Under the pieces are notes generated by a model. That model searched no databases. It had not been told where the DNA came from and saw only the letters and a list, made by a program, of their open reading frames with translations. DNA of 64,000 nt. Source: Leptolyngbya sp. FACHB-60 (GTDB lineage Bacteria > Cyanobacteriota > Cyanobacteriia > Phormidesmidales > Phormidesmidaceae). Of this stretch, positions 54,690 through 64,000 are shown piece by piece. Every line of letters starts with the position of its first letter. Position 1 is the stretch's first letter. The stretch spans positions 289,003-353,002 of the forward strand of contig NZ_JACJOX010000017.1 of assembly GCF_014695775.1 (NCBI RefSeq), given 5' to 3'. A program made the translations under genes and the position numbers.

Positions 54690-55814
54690 TTAGTGGCGTC
54701 CGGCGGCCGCCCCTTGGCGAGCAGCCGCATTAGGTGCTGGAGCTCCCCCAATTAGCCGTTGCAGTTCGTCGGGGCGGGATGTCTTGGACATGGCTGCCTC
54801 AAAGGAAATCGTGCCGGCCTGATAGAGATCAGCCAGAACCTTTTCTAGAGTCTTCATCGCTAGCTTACCCCCAGTCTGGATAGCGCCGTAGATTTGAGGA
54901 GTTTTACCTTCCCGAATCATGTTGGCGATCGCTGGAGTAATCACCATAATTTCTTGGGCCATAACGCGGCCAAACTCACCGGGTTTAGGATTTGCCTTAG
55001 GCACAAGGGTCTGGCTAAGTACCGCCACTAGCGAACCTGACAGCTGCACCCGAATCTGCTGCTGCTGTTCGGGAGGAAATACGTCGATCATGCGGTCAAC
55101 GGTTTGGGCTGCTGAGCTGGTGTGCAAAGTACCAAAGACCAGGTGCCCTGTTTCTGCGGCCGAAATAGCTAGGGAGATAGTTTCTAAGTCCCGCATCTCA
55201 CCCACCAGAATTACGTCAGGGTCTTCCCGTAGGGCAGCACGTAAGGCATTGGCAAAACTCTTCGTGTCTTCCCCAATCTGGCGCTGGTGAATCAGGCTTT
55301 TAACGGGTTCATAGACAAATTCAATCGGGTCTTCAACGGTGAGAATGTGCTCGGGCCGCGTGAGGTTGATGTTGTTGATCATTGAGGCCAGAGTGGTCGA
55401 CTTTCCGGAACCAGTGGGTCCAGTTACCAGAATTAGACCCCGAGGCTTCTCTGACAGCTCCCGCACAATGTTGGGTAACCCTAGCGCATCCATGCTTGGG
55501 ATTTTGGAGCTTAGCGCTCGCAAGCAGGCCGCGTAGGTACCTCGATCTTTATAGACGTTGACCCGAAAGCGGGCAAGCCCTTTGACCCCGTAGGAGCAAT
55601 CCAGTTCCCAGGTTTGCTCTAGCTGTTTGCGCTGAGTATTGTTGAGCATGCTGAAGATCAGCCGTTGACATGACTCGGCAGTCATCGGCTCGTGCTCGGT
55701 GGGGGTGAGTTTGCCGCTAATGCGAATGTAGGGGGGCAACCCAGCAGACAGGTGCAGGTCAGAGCCACCCCGCTCAATCACCTCTTCCATCAAGTCTTCG
55801 ATCATCAATTCCAT
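54690..55814 (-). CDS. pilT: Type IV pilus twitching motility ATPase
   Basis: 374 residues. Retraction motor: Walker A VTGPTGSGKSTTLASM (about 129-144), the ILTVEDPIEFVYE Asp box, LREDPDVILVGEMRDLET Walker B and TGHLVFGTLHTSSA His box; AGTISFEAAMSKTSRPDEL near the C-terminus is the retraction-ATPase region. It powers pilus withdrawal in phototaxis and DNA uptake. Confidence 0.97.
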   Translation of the reverse strand: MELMIEDLMEEVIERGGSDLHLSAGLPPYIRISGKLTPTEHEPMTAESCQRLIFSMLNNTQRKQLEQTWELDCSYGVKGLARFRVNVYKDRGTYAACLRALSSKIPSMDALGLPNIVRELSEKPRGLILVTGPTGSGKSTTLASMINNINLTRPEHILTVEDPIEFVYEPVKSLIHQRQIGEDTKSFANALRAALREDPDVILVGEMRDLETISLAISAAETGHLVFGTLHTSSAAQTVDRMIDVFPPEQQQQIRVQLSGSLVAVLSQTLVPKANPKPGEFGRVMAQEIMVITPAIANMIREGKTPQIYGAIQTGGKLAMKTLEKVLADLYQAGTISFEAAMSKTSRPDELQRLIGGAPAPNAAARQGAAAGRH

Positions 55815-55958
55815 AGGGCTACCTCATGGGGTTTAAAGAACGTCGAGAGAATCTAGCGTTAGAAAAGCTTAGGCTAAGCTGATAAAACAGTTAGTGCCGT
55901 AGAGGCCGTTGCTGCTAACAAGATGCCCACTTTGGGGCGGCATGCTGTCAGCCAGCCG

Positions 55959-57962
55959 CTAATCTTGGAAGCGGGGAGTAAGGCAGTAGGCACAGTCGAG
56001 CCAATCTTGCTGAAGCTCAGCGGCGCAGCTAGCACAGGTTAGAGAGGCTTTACGCTTCGACTTCAGTTCTGCTTCTAAGCCTGTATCCGTAAAGGTTACC
56101 CGTTCCACTTCGTCTAGGGTGGTGTACCCCTGTCGCACCAAGTCTAAGCTGTAGGAAAGCAGAGTTTGCATCCCTTCTTCTACCGCTGCCTCCTTAATCC
56201 GTTCAGTAGGGGCCCCTTCAGAGATTAGCTTTTGCAGCCGCTCGGTGACGCGCAGCACTTCGTATACTCCGACTCGGCCCTTGTAACCACCACCTTGACA
56301 CTTAGGGCAAAGGGTATTGTTATCTTTAGCTGCTACAAGTTCTTCTACGGTAAGGGTATTGGCCTTGTAGAAGGTGATATCTGATTCAGAGGCAGAACTC
56401 AGACCAAAGTGAGCCAGATCTTCGGGAGTCGGGCTGTAGGAAATACGGCAGTCTGTGCATACTCGCCGCACTAGACGCTGGGCTAGCACCCCAATTAGGG
56501 CGCTAGAAACCATGAATGACTCTACCCCCATTTCGTCGAGGCGAGCGATCGCCCCAGCAGCGTCATTAGTGTGCAACGTAGTCAGCACCAAGTGCCCTGT
56601 CAAAGCGGCTTCAATCGCCGTCTTAGCTGTTTCGCGATCGCGGGTTTCACCCACTAGAATCACATCAGGATCCTGACGTAAAAAAGCGCGCAGAATCGAC
56701 GCAAAATCCATGCCCTTTTCACGAATTACCTGCACCTGAGTTAAACCAGGCAGCGTATATTCGATCGGGTCTTCGGCAGTGCTGATATTAATGCCGGGGT
56801 CGTTACGCTCTGATAGCACCGAGTAAAGGGTCGTGGTCTTCCCTGAACCGGTTGGGCCTGTCACCAAGAGGAGGCCAAAGGGACGAGAGGCCATCTCCTG
56901 CACAATGCGAAGCGAGTCGGGGTCAGTAATGAGCTTATCCAAACCCAGCTGAGTAGCTGAGTTATCCAGAATCCGCAGCACCACCTTCTCGCCGCAGCGA
57001 CTGGGCAGAGTATTGACCCGAAAGTCTACTTTGCGGCCCTGAAACACACGCCGAATACGGCCGTCCTGAGGTGCTCGGCGCTCGGCAATATCGAGTTCGG
57101 CGATAATTTTAAAGCGGGCAGTAACCGCCGGAATAATCTTCTTGGGCATCTTCGGCAGCGCTTCTTTGAGCACCCCGTCTTTACGGAAACGAATCCTCAG
57201 AAAGTCTTCTTGAGGTTCGACATGGATGTCAGAAACGCCCTCTTGCAGAGCTTTAGCCAGAATTTTATTAACTAGGGCAATGACCGGAGCCGCACCGGCA
57301 TCCTTAAGGGCCATGCCCAGGTCAGCTTCGTCGTCAATAACATCTTCTAGACTACCTTCGCCAAAATCGAGCTCTTCCAGACTAGTGTTGACGTCAACAG
57401 CCGCGTCTAGCTCGTCCTTCTTCTGTTTAGCTACGGCATCATCTAAGTAAGTAGACATTAGCCGTTGATAATCTTCAACGGTGATGACCATACGCCGAAG
57501 AGAGAGACTCTGGGCCCGCAAAATACGGTTGAGGTCGTCCTGAGCCTCTAGATTCTCCGGATCGACCATGGCAACGAGCACCGAAGGGGGCTCACCTTGA
57601 TCCTGAGAAAGAGGCACCAAACGGTGACGACGGCAGATATCAACCGGCACCAGGGTATCGATTAGCTTCCCAATTTGGGCCGGGGAGATATCGTTGAGTT
57701 CGGGATCGAGGGATTCAACCCCGTAAAGGATCTTGAGCTCAAAGAGCTGTTGTTTTTTATACTGCCGCAGCAGTTCGGGGGAGAGCTGCTGCCCAGTAAG
57801 CGACTCAAGCACATCAGTCAGCGACTGCCCGCTTTTGCGGCTCTCCGCCAGGGCTTTCTGCATCTGCTCGGAGTCAACATAGCCCGCTTGAATGAGCTTG
57901 TTGCCAAAGGGCGAAAAACTTCGCTGAAGTACTAGAGCTCGCCGGGAGGAGGAATTAGTCAT
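55959..57962 (-). CDS. pilB: Type IV pilus assembly ATPase
   Basis: 667 residues. GspE family extension motor. N-terminal GSPII_E domains (~20-200), then the motor core: VTGPTGSGKTTTL Walker A, STAEDPIEYTLPGL, LRQDPDVILVGETRDRET Walker B and TGHLVLTTLHTNDA. A CxxC pair region (CTDCRISY ... CPKCQGGG) binds zinc. The extreme C-terminus carries a second CASC ... CAYC pair, an extension seen in cyanobacterial PilB. First gene of pilB-pilT-pilC. Confidence 0.97.
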   Translation of the reverse strand: MTNSSSRRALVLQRSFSPFGNKLIQAGYVDSEQMQKALAESRKSGQSLTDVLESLTGQQLSPELLRQYKKQQLFELKILYGVESLDPELNDISPAQIGKLIDTLVPVDICRRHRLVPLSQDQGEPPSVLVAMVDPENLEAQDDLNRILRAQSLSLRRMVITVEDYQRLMSTYLDDAVAKQKKDELDAAVDVNTSLEELDFGEGSLEDVIDDEADLGMALKDAGAAPVIALVNKILAKALQEGVSDIHVEPQEDFLRIRFRKDGVLKEALPKMPKKIIPAVTARFKIIAELDIAERRAPQDGRIRRVFQGRKVDFRVNTLPSRCGEKVVLRILDNSATQLGLDKLITDPDSLRIVQEMASRPFGLLLVTGPTGSGKTTTLYSVLSERNDPGINISTAEDPIEYTLPGLTQVQVIREKGMDFASILRAFLRQDPDVILVGETRDRETAKTAIEAALTGHLVLTTLHTNDAAGAIARLDEMGVESFMVSSALIGVLAQRLVRRVCTDCRISYSPTPEDLAHFGLSSASESDITFYKANTLTVEELVAAKDNNTLCPKCQGGGYKGRVGVYEVLRVTERLQKLISEGAPTERIKEAAVEEGMQTLLSYSLDLVRQGYTTLDEVERVTFTDTGLEAELKSKRKASLTCASCAAELQQDWLDCAYCLTPRFQD

Positions 57963-58295
57963 AGCGCTGATGCCAAAGTGCTGATGTAAAACAGGCTTAA
58001 ACCCAATCGTATGCAGGCAGTATGCCCTAAACGGGGGGCTGTACCCACTAAGCTAGCGCGATCGCAAGCCCTACCCGCATTGACCCCGTAGTGTCGATAA
58101 TACCCTTATCTAATTTATCTGCACCACGGCGGGGCCATGGCTTGTCAATCTTGAGAGCAGGCAGAGCCTCAACCCACGGCAGTCAAACCTACATTCCGCG
58201 ATAGAATCAAAGGCAGTGCTAAAGGACAAGTCGCTGAGATAGAGACTTGTCCTTTAGCAAAGTTGTTGCATTCACCCGCCGAGTTACATATCAGC
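57963..58295. other. Divergent promoter region of pilB and grpE
   Basis: 333 bp between divergent operons. One HIP1 octamer near 58059. The main structure is the long hairpin at 58217-58259, described separately. No gene is seen. Confidence 0.5.
58217..58259 (+). promoter_or_regulatory. Long perfect hairpin upstream of grpE
   Basis: TGCTAAAGGACAAGTC (58217-58232) pairs perfectly with GACTTGTCCTTTAGCA (58244-58259) around an 11-nt loop. It ends 36 nt before the grpE ATG and has no T-run after it, so it does not look like a terminator. The arms do not match the CIRCE operator. It may be a repressor-binding palindrome or an mRNA leader structure. Confidence 0.6.
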
Positions 58296-58997
58296 ATGGT
58301 TGACGACATTCATCACACTGCCCACGATCCCGCTTCTGACCCTGAAGCTATTGAAGAGATTCTTGAAGAAGACGCTGTGGATATTGACTTTGATGACGTG
58401 GTCGAAGCAGCAGCAGCTACGGTTGAAGCCGCTGAAGCAGCACCGCCCTCTGAAGGAAGTAGCGTTGATACGGTTTTAGTAGCTGATTTAGAGCGCCAGG
58501 TGGCGGGGCTAAAAGCCCAGCTTGAAGATCGGGCAAATCAATCAATGCGGATTGCAGCTGATTTTGAGAACTACCGCAAACGCACCAGCAAAGAAAAAGA
58601 CGAGTTAGCTACTCAGATCAAGGGCGACACCGTTATCGAGCTGCTGCCCGTGGTTGACAACTTTGAACGGGCGCGATCGCAGATTAAGCCTCAAACCGAA
58701 GCCGAGATGACTATTCACAAAAGTTATCAAAGTGTTTACAAGCAGCTAGTGGAAACCCTAAAGCGCTTAGGAGTTTCAGCCATGCGTGCCGAAGGGCAAG
58801 AGTTTGACCCGCTACTGCACGAAGCCGTCATGCGCGAGCCAACCGCTGACCATGCTGAGGGAGTGGTGATCGAAGAGTTCGTGCGGGGTTACCAGCTTGG
58901 TGATCGAGTGCTGCGCCACGCTATGGTGAAAGTAGCTGCTCCTCCGGAGGATAGCTCTCAAAACCCAGATATTGAGAGTTCCGGATCTCTCGAATAA
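58296..58997 (+). CDS. grpE: Nucleotide exchange factor GrpE
   Basis: 233 residues from the ATG at 58296 (a TTG at 58263 is also in frame). A long acidic N-terminus (1-75) is followed by the GrpE coiled coil and core: RIAADFENYRKRTSKEKDE, VIELLPVVDNFERARSQ, and GEEFDP-like GQEFDPLLHEAVMREPT, then GYQLGDRVLRHAMVKVA. It releases ADP from DnaK. First gene of grpE-dnaK-dnaJ. Confidence 0.96.
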   Translation: MVDDIHHTAHDPASDPEAIEEILEEDAVDIDFDDVVEAAAATVEAAEAAPPSEGSSVDTVLVADLERQVAGLKAQLEDRANQSMRIAADFENYRKRTSKEKDELATQIKGDTVIELLPVVDNFERARSQIKPQTEAEMTIHKSYQSVYKQLVETLKRLGVSAMRAEGQEFDPLLHEAVMREPTADHAEGVVIEEFVRGYQLGDRVLRHAMVKVAAPPEDSSQNPDIESSGSLE

Positions 58998-59228
58998 TCC
59001 ATCAACCGATTAACCGAGTGCTTGCTTATTGCGATAGGTAGGGGAGCTGTTTCCCTGTGCTCTAGGTTCTACCAACACCCGCGTCTGGGCAGTGCAGTCG
59101 AAAGTTACCGCAATAGACGATAACTTCTCTGGTGCAAGCGGGCAACCTAATCACAATTAGCTCAGACCGTTATGGGCCTAAGCTAATTTCGAAGGTAAAG
59201 CGAACGATTAAGTTGAGCACCGGGGGCT

Positions 59229-61196
59229 ATGGGTAAAGTAATCGGCATTGACCTAGGAACAACGAACAGTTGTGTCGCTGTCCTCGAAGGCGGCAAACCA
59301 GCTGTAATTTCTAGCACTGAGGGGGGCCGTACGGTACCCAGCATTGTTGGATTTGGTAAAAACGGCGAGCGGTTGGTAGGCCAGTTGGCTAAGCGCCAAG
59401 CGGTCACCAATGCAGAAAATACGGTCTACAGCATTAAGCGATTTATTGGTCGCCGCTGGGAAGACACCGAGGCAGAGCGCAGCCGCGTACCTTACGTTTG
59501 CGTTAGCGGTCGTGACAACACTGTAGACGTGCAGATCCGAGGCAAGGCGTTTACGCCCCAGGAAATTTCTGCCATGATCCTGCAAAAGCTCAAGCAGGAT
59601 GCCGAAACTTACCTGGGAGCCGAAGTAACCCAGGCCGTTATTACCGTACCGGCTTACTTTACCGACGCACAGCGCCAAGCGACTAAAGATGCCGGCACCA
59701 TTGCAGGCCTAGAAGTCTTGCGCATTATCAACGAGCCCACTGCTGCAGCCCTCTCCTATGGGCTTGACAAGCAAGACCAAGACCAGATTGTGCTGGTGTT
59801 TGATCTGGGGGGCGGTACCTTTGATGTGTCTATTTTGCAGCTAGGCGATGGCGTCTTTGAGGTCAAGGCTACCGCTGGCAACAACCATCTAGGTGGTGAC
59901 GACTTTGACAACTGTATTGTGGAATGGATGACCGCTGCTTTTCGCGAGCAAGAAGGCATTGATCTATCGGCCGATCGCATGGCGCTACAGCGCATTCGTG
60001 AAGCAGCCGAAAAAGCCAAGGTCGAGTTGTCGAGCATGCCCTCAACTTCCATCAATCTCCCTTTTATTACTGCCGACGAGTCTGGGCCAAAGCATTTAGA
60101 AATGACGCTGACTCGCGCTCAGTTCGAGCAGTTTGCGTCGGAACTGGTGCAGGCTACCCTAGATCCGGTTAAGCAGGCCCTTAAAGATGCGGATTTGAGC
60201 CCTGATGCGATCGATCGCATCTTATTGGTAGGCGGTTCTACCCGCATCCCAGCCGTGCAGCAAGCGGTTAGCGCCTACTTCAACGGCAAAGCTCCCGATC
60301 GCTCTGTGAACCCCGACGAAGCTGTGGCCCTCGGGGCCTCAATTCAGGCGGGCGTCCTGGGGGGCGAAGTCAAAGATTTACTACTGCTCGATATCACTCC
60401 CCTCTCCCTGGGGATTGAAACCTTGGGAGAAGTATTTACCAAGATCATTGAGCGCAACACCACTATTCCCACTAGCAAATCTCAGGTATTTTCGACCGCC
60501 ACCGATGGCCAAACTTCTGTAGAAATTCACGTTCTCCAGGGTGAGCGAGCCATGGCCAAGGACAACAAGAGCCTGGGTAAGTTTGAGCTCACCGGTCTTC
60601 CTCCTGCCCCACGGGGAGTACCGCAAATCGAGGTATCCTTTGAAATCAACGCCGACGGTATTCTTAAAGTAGCGGCTCTCGACAAAGGTACGGGTCGCGC
60701 CCAGAGCATCTGCATTACCAACACGGGCGGCTTAACCGACAGCGAAGTTGATCGCATGCGTCTAGAGGCCGAAACCTATGCCGATGAGGACGGGCGACGA
60801 CGACAGCTGGCAGAGCTGACTAATCGAGCTGACAACCTATTTTATAGCTACGAAGCTACCCTGCGCGACCATGGCAGCTTGCTAGATGAGGCAACTCGGG
60901 CTGATTTAGACGAGAAAGTCAACCAACTCCGTGCCGCTACCCATAACCCCAGCATTGATGTTGCTACGTTTCAGGGATGTATTGATGCCCTACAAGCGGC
61001 CATCTTTGCCGTCGGTACTAACGTTTACCGCGACGTAGACACCGGAGACGAAGTGGATATGGGCATTCCGGCAGCGGCCTATGCCAGCGTTGAAGCCGGA
61101 AACGACGAGACCAACGACGAGACCTATGATCCTGATTATGACGATGATATGGGTTTAGACGCCACTGTGACTGCCGATTACGAAGCCATAGATTAG
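59229..61196 (+). CDS. dnaK: Chaperone protein DnaK
   Basis: 655 residues. Hsp70: ATPase lobe with [13 protein letters not shown] at 6-18, [30 protein letters not shown] and [14 protein letters not shown]; then [20 protein letters not shown] and the peptide-binding domain. The C-terminal tail is acidic and ends [18 protein letters not shown] instead of the EEVD-like E. coli ending. Cyanobacteria have three DnaKs; grouping with grpE and dnaJ does not by itself settle which paralogue this is. Confidence 0.97.
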   Translation: MGKVIGIDLGTTNSCVAVLEGGKPAVISSTEGGRTVPSIVGFGKNGERLVGQLAKRQAVTNAENTVYSIKRFIGRRWEDTEAERSRVPYVCVSGRDNTVDVQIRGKAFTPQEISAMILQKLKQDAETYLGAEVTQAVITVPAYFTDAQRQATKDAGTIAGLEVLRIINEPTAAALSYGLDKQDQDQIVLVFDLGGGTFDVSILQLGDGVFEVKATAGNNHLGGDDFDNCIVEWMTAAFREQEGIDLSADRMALQRIREAAEKAKVELSSMPSTSINLPFITADESGPKHLEMTLTRAQFEQFASELVQATLDPVKQALKDADLSPDAIDRILLVGGSTRIPAVQQAVSAYFNGKAPDRSVNPDEAVALGASIQAGVLGGEVKDLLLLDITPLSLGIETLGEVFTKIIERNTTIPTSKSQVFSTATDGQTSVEIHVLQGERAMAKDNKSLGKFELTGLPPAPRGVPQIEVSFEINADGILKVAALDKGTGRAQSICITNTGGLTDSEVDRMRLEAETYADEDGRRRQLAELTNRADNLFYSYEATLRDHGSLLDEATRADLDEKVNQLRAATHNPSIDVATFQGCIDALQAAIFAVGTNVYRDVDTGDEVDMGIPAAAYASVEAGNDETNDETYDPDYDDDMGLDATVTADYEAID

Positions 61197-61214
61197 GGTT
61201 GGGGGGCGGGTATT

Positions 61215-61233
61215 CCCACCTAGCCAAGGTGGG
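61215..61233 (+). terminator. Hairpin between dnaK and dnaJ, possible attenuator
   Basis: CCCACCT (61215-61221) / AGGTGGG (61227-61233) with an AGCCA loop, followed by CACTCCTTTT. A weak terminator-like structure that might lower dnaJ expression relative to dnaK. Confidence 0.4.
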
Positions 61234-61291
61234 CACTCCTTTTAAAATGGTTTAATGTTGATTGTTGCTGGAGTTGTCTAGGTAGCCCCCT

Positions 61292-62419
61292 ATGGCCCGT
61301 GATTTCTATGAGATTCTCGGTATTTCGCGCAACGCCGATCAAGACGATGTTAAGCGAGCTTATCGACGCTTAGCCCGCAAATACCACCCCGATGTCAACA
61401 AAGATCCTGGGGCTGAGGACACCTTCAAAGAGATCAACCGCGCCTACGAAGTGCTTTCTGAGCCAGAGGTTAGAGCACGTTACGATCGCTTTGGAGAAGC
61501 TGGGCTCGGTGCTGGTGTTGGTGCTGGCGGCTATCAAGACTTTGGCGACATGGGTGGCTTTGCTGACATTTTCGAGAGCTTCTTTAGCGGCTTTTCGGGA
61601 GGCGTGGGCCAGGGTACTCGACGACGAGGGCCGACCCGAGGTGATGATCTTCGCCTTGACCTCAGGCTTGACTTCAAAGAAGCGGTGTTTGGCGGCGAGA
61701 AAGAAATTAAGATTAGCCATTTGGAAACCTGTGGCACCTGCACAGGCAGCGGGGCTAAGCCGGGTACTCGCCCTTCTACCTGCGGCACATGTAGCGGTAC
61801 TGGCCAAGTTCGTCGGGCTACCCGTACTCCCTTTGGGAGCTTTACCCAAGTATCGGCCTGCCCCACCTGTAATGGCACGGGTGAGATGATTGAAGATCGC
61901 TGCGATGTGTGCGGTGGCAGTGGTCAGAATCAGGAAACCAAAAAACTCAAAATTACTGTGCCAGCTGGTGTTGACAACGGTACTCGGCTGCGGGTGTCAA
62001 ATGAAGGGGATACGGGGCTACGAGGTGGGCCTGCTGGAGATCTGTACGTCTACCTATTTGTAGCTGAAGATGCTGCCTTTAAGCGTGATGGCATCAATAT
62101 CCTCTCTGATCTCAAGATCAGCTATCTTCAAGCAATTTTGGGCTGCAAGCTGACTATTGACACCGTCGAGGGCCCAGAAGAGCTAGATGTACCGGCGGGT
62201 ACACAGCCTGGTACAGTCCTCACCCTCGACAATCGTGGTGTGCCTAAGCTGGGCAACCCTGTCAGCCGTGGCGATCACTTGATCACTGTGCAAGTTGATA
62301 TTCCCACGCGCATGAAGCCGGAGGAGCGGGAGCTGGTTGAAAAATTGGCAGAAATTCGGGGCGAGAAAGTCAACCGAGGCGGTATCGAGGGCTTCTTAGG
62401 GGGTTTGTTTCGAGGATGA
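61292..62419 (+). CDS. dnaJ: Chaperone protein DnaJ
   Basis: 375 residues. Type I Hsp40: J domain (1-70) with H32-P33-D34, Gly/Phe-rich linker (about 75-110), four CxxCxGxG zinc repeats (CGTCTGSG..., [24 protein letters not shown]; about 147-215) and C-terminal peptide-binding barrels. Stimulates DnaK ATPase and delivers substrates. Its stop overlaps the start of the TusA-like gene (ATGA). Confidence 0.97.
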   Translation: MARDFYEILGISRNADQDDVKRAYRRLARKYHPDVNKDPGAEDTFKEINRAYEVLSEPEVRARYDRFGEAGLGAGVGAGGYQDFGDMGGFADIFESFFSGFSGGVGQGTRRRGPTRGDDLRLDLRLDFKEAVFGGEKEIKISHLETCGTCTGSGAKPGTRPSTCGTCSGTGQVRRATRTPFGSFTQVSACPTCNGTGEMIEDRCDVCGGSGQNQETKKLKITVPAGVDNGTRLRVSNEGDTGLRGGPAGDLYVYLFVAEDAAFKRDGINILSDLKISYLQAILGCKLTIDTVEGPEELDVPAGTQPGTVLTLDNRGVPKLGNPVSRGDHLITVQVDIPTRMKPEERELVEKLAEIRGEKVNRGGIEGFLGGLFRG

Positions 62420-62658
62420 GCTACTCTACAGCTGCCGATGAGCGTTTAGATCTGCGGGGCACTCCCTGCCCGATTAACTTTGTGCGGACTAAGCTCCAGC
62501 TGGAGAAAATGGCTCCTGGAGCTTTACTGGAGGTGTGGCTCGATGCGGGGGAACCCGTCGAGCAGGTGCCCGATAGTCTCACTATGGAGGGCTACAAAGT
62601 AGAGCATCTAGAAGATTGCACTGATTACTTTGTCGTCTACGTGCGCCGCCCCAATTAG
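62416..62658 (+). CDS. TusA/SirA-family sulfurtransferase-like protein
   Basis: 80 residues. Starts inside the dnaJ stop codon (ATGA). The [21 protein letters not shown] motif carries the family cysteine (C18) in a CPI form instead of the CPxP of E. coli TusA. The fold is that of TusA sulfur carriers. Placement between dnaJ and rsgA suggests co-expression with protein-folding and ribosome-assembly genes. Sulfur transfer is inferred. Confidence 0.88.
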   Translation: MSYSTAADERLDLRGTPCPINFVRTKLQLEKMAPGALLEVWLDAGEPVEQVPDSLTMEGYKVEHLEDCTDYFVVYVRRPN

Positions 62659-62661
62659 GTG

Positions 62662-63825
62662 ATGGCACCCTCTGAGTTTGATCACACAGCAGTCACGGAG
62701 GCGAGCATAGGCCTCTGGGGCTTGGTAGTAGCCATCCAAGCCAATTACTATCGAGTGAGATTAGACCTAAACAGCGATCTGCCTAGTGACCAGGCCGCGG
62801 GTCAAATCTTGCTGTGTACCCGCCGGGCACGTCTCAGGAAAACTGGGCAGCAGGTGATGGTGGGCGATCGTGTGCGGCTAGAGGCGATAGACTGGGCCGA
62901 TGGACGGGGCGCGATCGCTGCAGTCGAAGCCCGCCGATCGGTGCTGGATCGTCCACCCGTAGCCAATGCTGATCAAATTTTGCTAGTCTTTGCTCTAGCC
63001 GAGCCTGACCTTGACCCCCAGCAGCTTGGGCGGTTCTTAGTTAAAGCCGAATCAACAGGGGTACCCGTTCACCTCTGTCTCAATAAGCAGGATCTGGTTA
63101 GCAACGCCACGCGTTGCTATTGGCAGGAGCAGCTAGACGCCTGGGGCTACCCAGCCACGGTGATCAGCCTTCAAGCAGATGAAACCTTACAAACACTGCT
63201 ACCTCGGCTACAGGGCCGCACAACCATCATCTCCGGACCCTCTGGAGTAGGTAAATCAAGCTTAATCAACTGGCTTATTCCCCAGGCTAGCCTGAGAACC
63301 GGAGCGGTGTCTGGCAAGCTGGGGCGGGGCCGACATACCACCCGCCACGTAGAGCTATTTGAGCTGCCGGGGGGCGGTTTTTTGGCAGATACCCCTGGTT
63401 TTAACCAGCCCGATCTAGCCCTGACCCCACTGGTTCTGGGCCAGTGCTTTCCAGAAATTCGATCGCGCCTAGCTGAGGGTGTTTGCCAATTCAACGATTG
63501 TCTACACCGAGACGCACCGGGCTGCGCCGTAGGCCCCCACTGGCCTCGCTATAACTTTTATCTCACCCTGCTGAATGAAGCACTGGAGTACCAGGAAATC
63601 CAACAGCAGCAGCGTGACCCCGAGGCCCAGCTCAAGCTCAGGATGGGAGAGCAGGGACAGCAGCATCAAGAGCCAAGGCTTCAGACCAAAAAATACCGTC
63701 GCCCCTCGCGCCGTCACCAGAAACAAAGGCTCGACTATCTACGCTACGATCTGGATGGATCCAACGATGTGTTTAATTCGCAGTCTGACGATGGTGACTG
63801 GCCTGAAAACAATGAGCCGAGCTAA
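62662..63825 (+). CDS. rsgA: Small ribosomal subunit biogenesis GTPase RsgA
   Basis: 387 residues from the ATG at 62662; a GTG one codon earlier directly follows the previous stop. N-terminal OB-like domain, then a circularly permuted GTPase: LNKQDL (G4) before GPSGVGKSSLIN (G1), then DTPGF (G3). Zinc-binding CQFNDCLHRDAPGC follows. A 60-residue, highly basic C-terminal extension (about 320-388) is beyond the usual family end. RsgA checks 30S maturation. Confidence 0.94.
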   Translation: MAPSEFDHTAVTEASIGLWGLVVAIQANYYRVRLDLNSDLPSDQAAGQILLCTRRARLRKTGQQVMVGDRVRLEAIDWADGRGAIAAVEARRSVLDRPPVANADQILLVFALAEPDLDPQQLGRFLVKAESTGVPVHLCLNKQDLVSNATRCYWQEQLDAWGYPATVISLQADETLQTLLPRLQGRTTIISGPSGVGKSSLINWLIPQASLRTGAVSGKLGRGRHTTRHVELFELPGGGFLADTPGFNQPDLALTPLVLGQCFPEIRSRLAEGVCQFNDCLHRDAPGCAVGPHWPRYNFYLTLLNEALEYQEIQQQQRDPEAQLKLRMGEQGQQHQEPRLQTKKYRRPSRRHQKQRLDYLRYDLDGSNDVFNSQSDDGDWPENNEPS

Positions 63826-63890
63826 TCAGATTGGGCTGAGATTTTGTGCTGGTCAGGATCCAATTGTAGGATTTTGTTTACTTAGTACTA

Positions 63891-64000
63891 GGGCGTGTCA
63901 TCAATTAGGTTAGGGTTGAAGGGTAGTCCTTAAAGCAAGACTCAGCGGAATGACAAGCCGACGCTATGCCCTGCGCGATGACCAATGGGAGCGAATCCAG
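63891..64000 (+). mobile_element. Left end of an IS5-like insertion sequence, truncated by window edge
   Basis: GGGCGTGTCATCAATTAGG at 63891 has the form of a terminal inverted repeat of IS5-family elements and is directly followed by a transposase start. The base before it is in a CTA/TTAG context, a common target type. The right end lies outside the window. Confidence 0.72.
63950..64000 (+). CDS. IS5-family transposase, 5' end only
   Basis: The first 17 residues read MTSRRYALRDDQWERIQ, the typical start of IS5-group transposases (RYxLxDxQWERI). The gene runs off the right edge. The ATG lies 59 nt inside the putative IS end, as expected. Confidence 0.8.
   Translation, partial: MTSRRYALRDDQWERIQ

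Noticed and set aside
58217..58259. CIRCE operator for HrcA
   Set aside because: The arms do not match TTAGCACTC-N9-GAGTGCTAA, the stem is longer and the loop is 11 nt.
1..64000. tRNA, rRNA, riboswitches or CRISPR arrays
   Set aside because: I looked in the larger spacers and saw no cloverleaf, rRNA-like sequence or regular repeat-spacer pattern; a covariance-model search would be decisive.

Overview
The window reads as chromosomal DNA of a cyanobacterium. The evidence is direct: a photosystem I assembly gene (ycf3), a cyanobacterial NDH-1 cluster (ndhA-I-G-E), rpaB, homogentisate phytyltransferase, glgC, a cyanobacterial-type biliverdin reductase and lrtA/hpf. The HIP1 octamer GCGATCGC is also scattered through genes and spacers. 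The moderately high GC content, the full type IV pilus motor set and the gene mix suggest a filamentous Leptolyngbya/Nodosilinea-like organism, but the genus is a guess. I see no rRNA, tRNA or CRISPR array.

Layout. 1-7.4 kb: the 5' end of an SDR gene, a CsbD stress protein, a 1,023-residue membrane protein made of about seven tandem repeats, glgC, and a small membrane protein that shares a membrane module with the repeat protein. 7.5-12.3 kb: an orphan receiver protein facing a very large hybrid histidine kinase, with a MITE-like element between them. 12.8-15 kb: PAPS reductase (cysH) and a PuuE-type deacetylase. 15-16.5 kb: a small defence-like islet of an SRA-like/HNH nuclease and a HepT-MntA (HEPN/nucleotidyltransferase) toxin-antitoxin pair. 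16.5-19.7 kb: a TRAP transporter whose binding-protein gene converges on its permease genes. 19.9-25.7 kb: gatC, ycf3, nadK and ndhE-G-I-A. 25.9-27.6 kb: a lactate permease split by a one-base frame change. 27.8-33.2 kb: citrate synthase, Atx1-like copper chaperone, bvdR, a hydrolase, a DUF4870 protein and an HtrA protease.

33.2-37.8 kb: a decayed VapBC-like pair, glycerol kinase, a dialkylglycine-decarboxylase-like PLP enzyme and an OmpR-type regulator. 37.8-44.4 kb: DUF924, metallophosphoesterase, DciA-like protein, lipB, hpf, glutaredoxin and radA. 44.7-49.3 kb: rpaB followed by the lipid cluster plsX-fabH-fabD-plsC. 49.4-53.1 kb: DUF2288, an AI-2E family transporter, homogentisate phytyltransferase and a geranylgeranyl-reductase-family flavoprotein. 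53.2-58 kb: pilB-pilT-pilC on the minus strand. 58.3-63.8 kb: grpE-dnaK-dnaJ-tusA-like-rsgA on the plus strand. The right edge cuts into an IS5-like element.

Most of the window is core metabolism. The parts most worth a second look are the repeat membrane protein and its small sibling, the SRA-HNH/HepT-MntA islet, the two frameshifted loci (lactate permease and PIN toxin), the long hairpin ahead of grpE, and the simple-sequence insertion inside radA.
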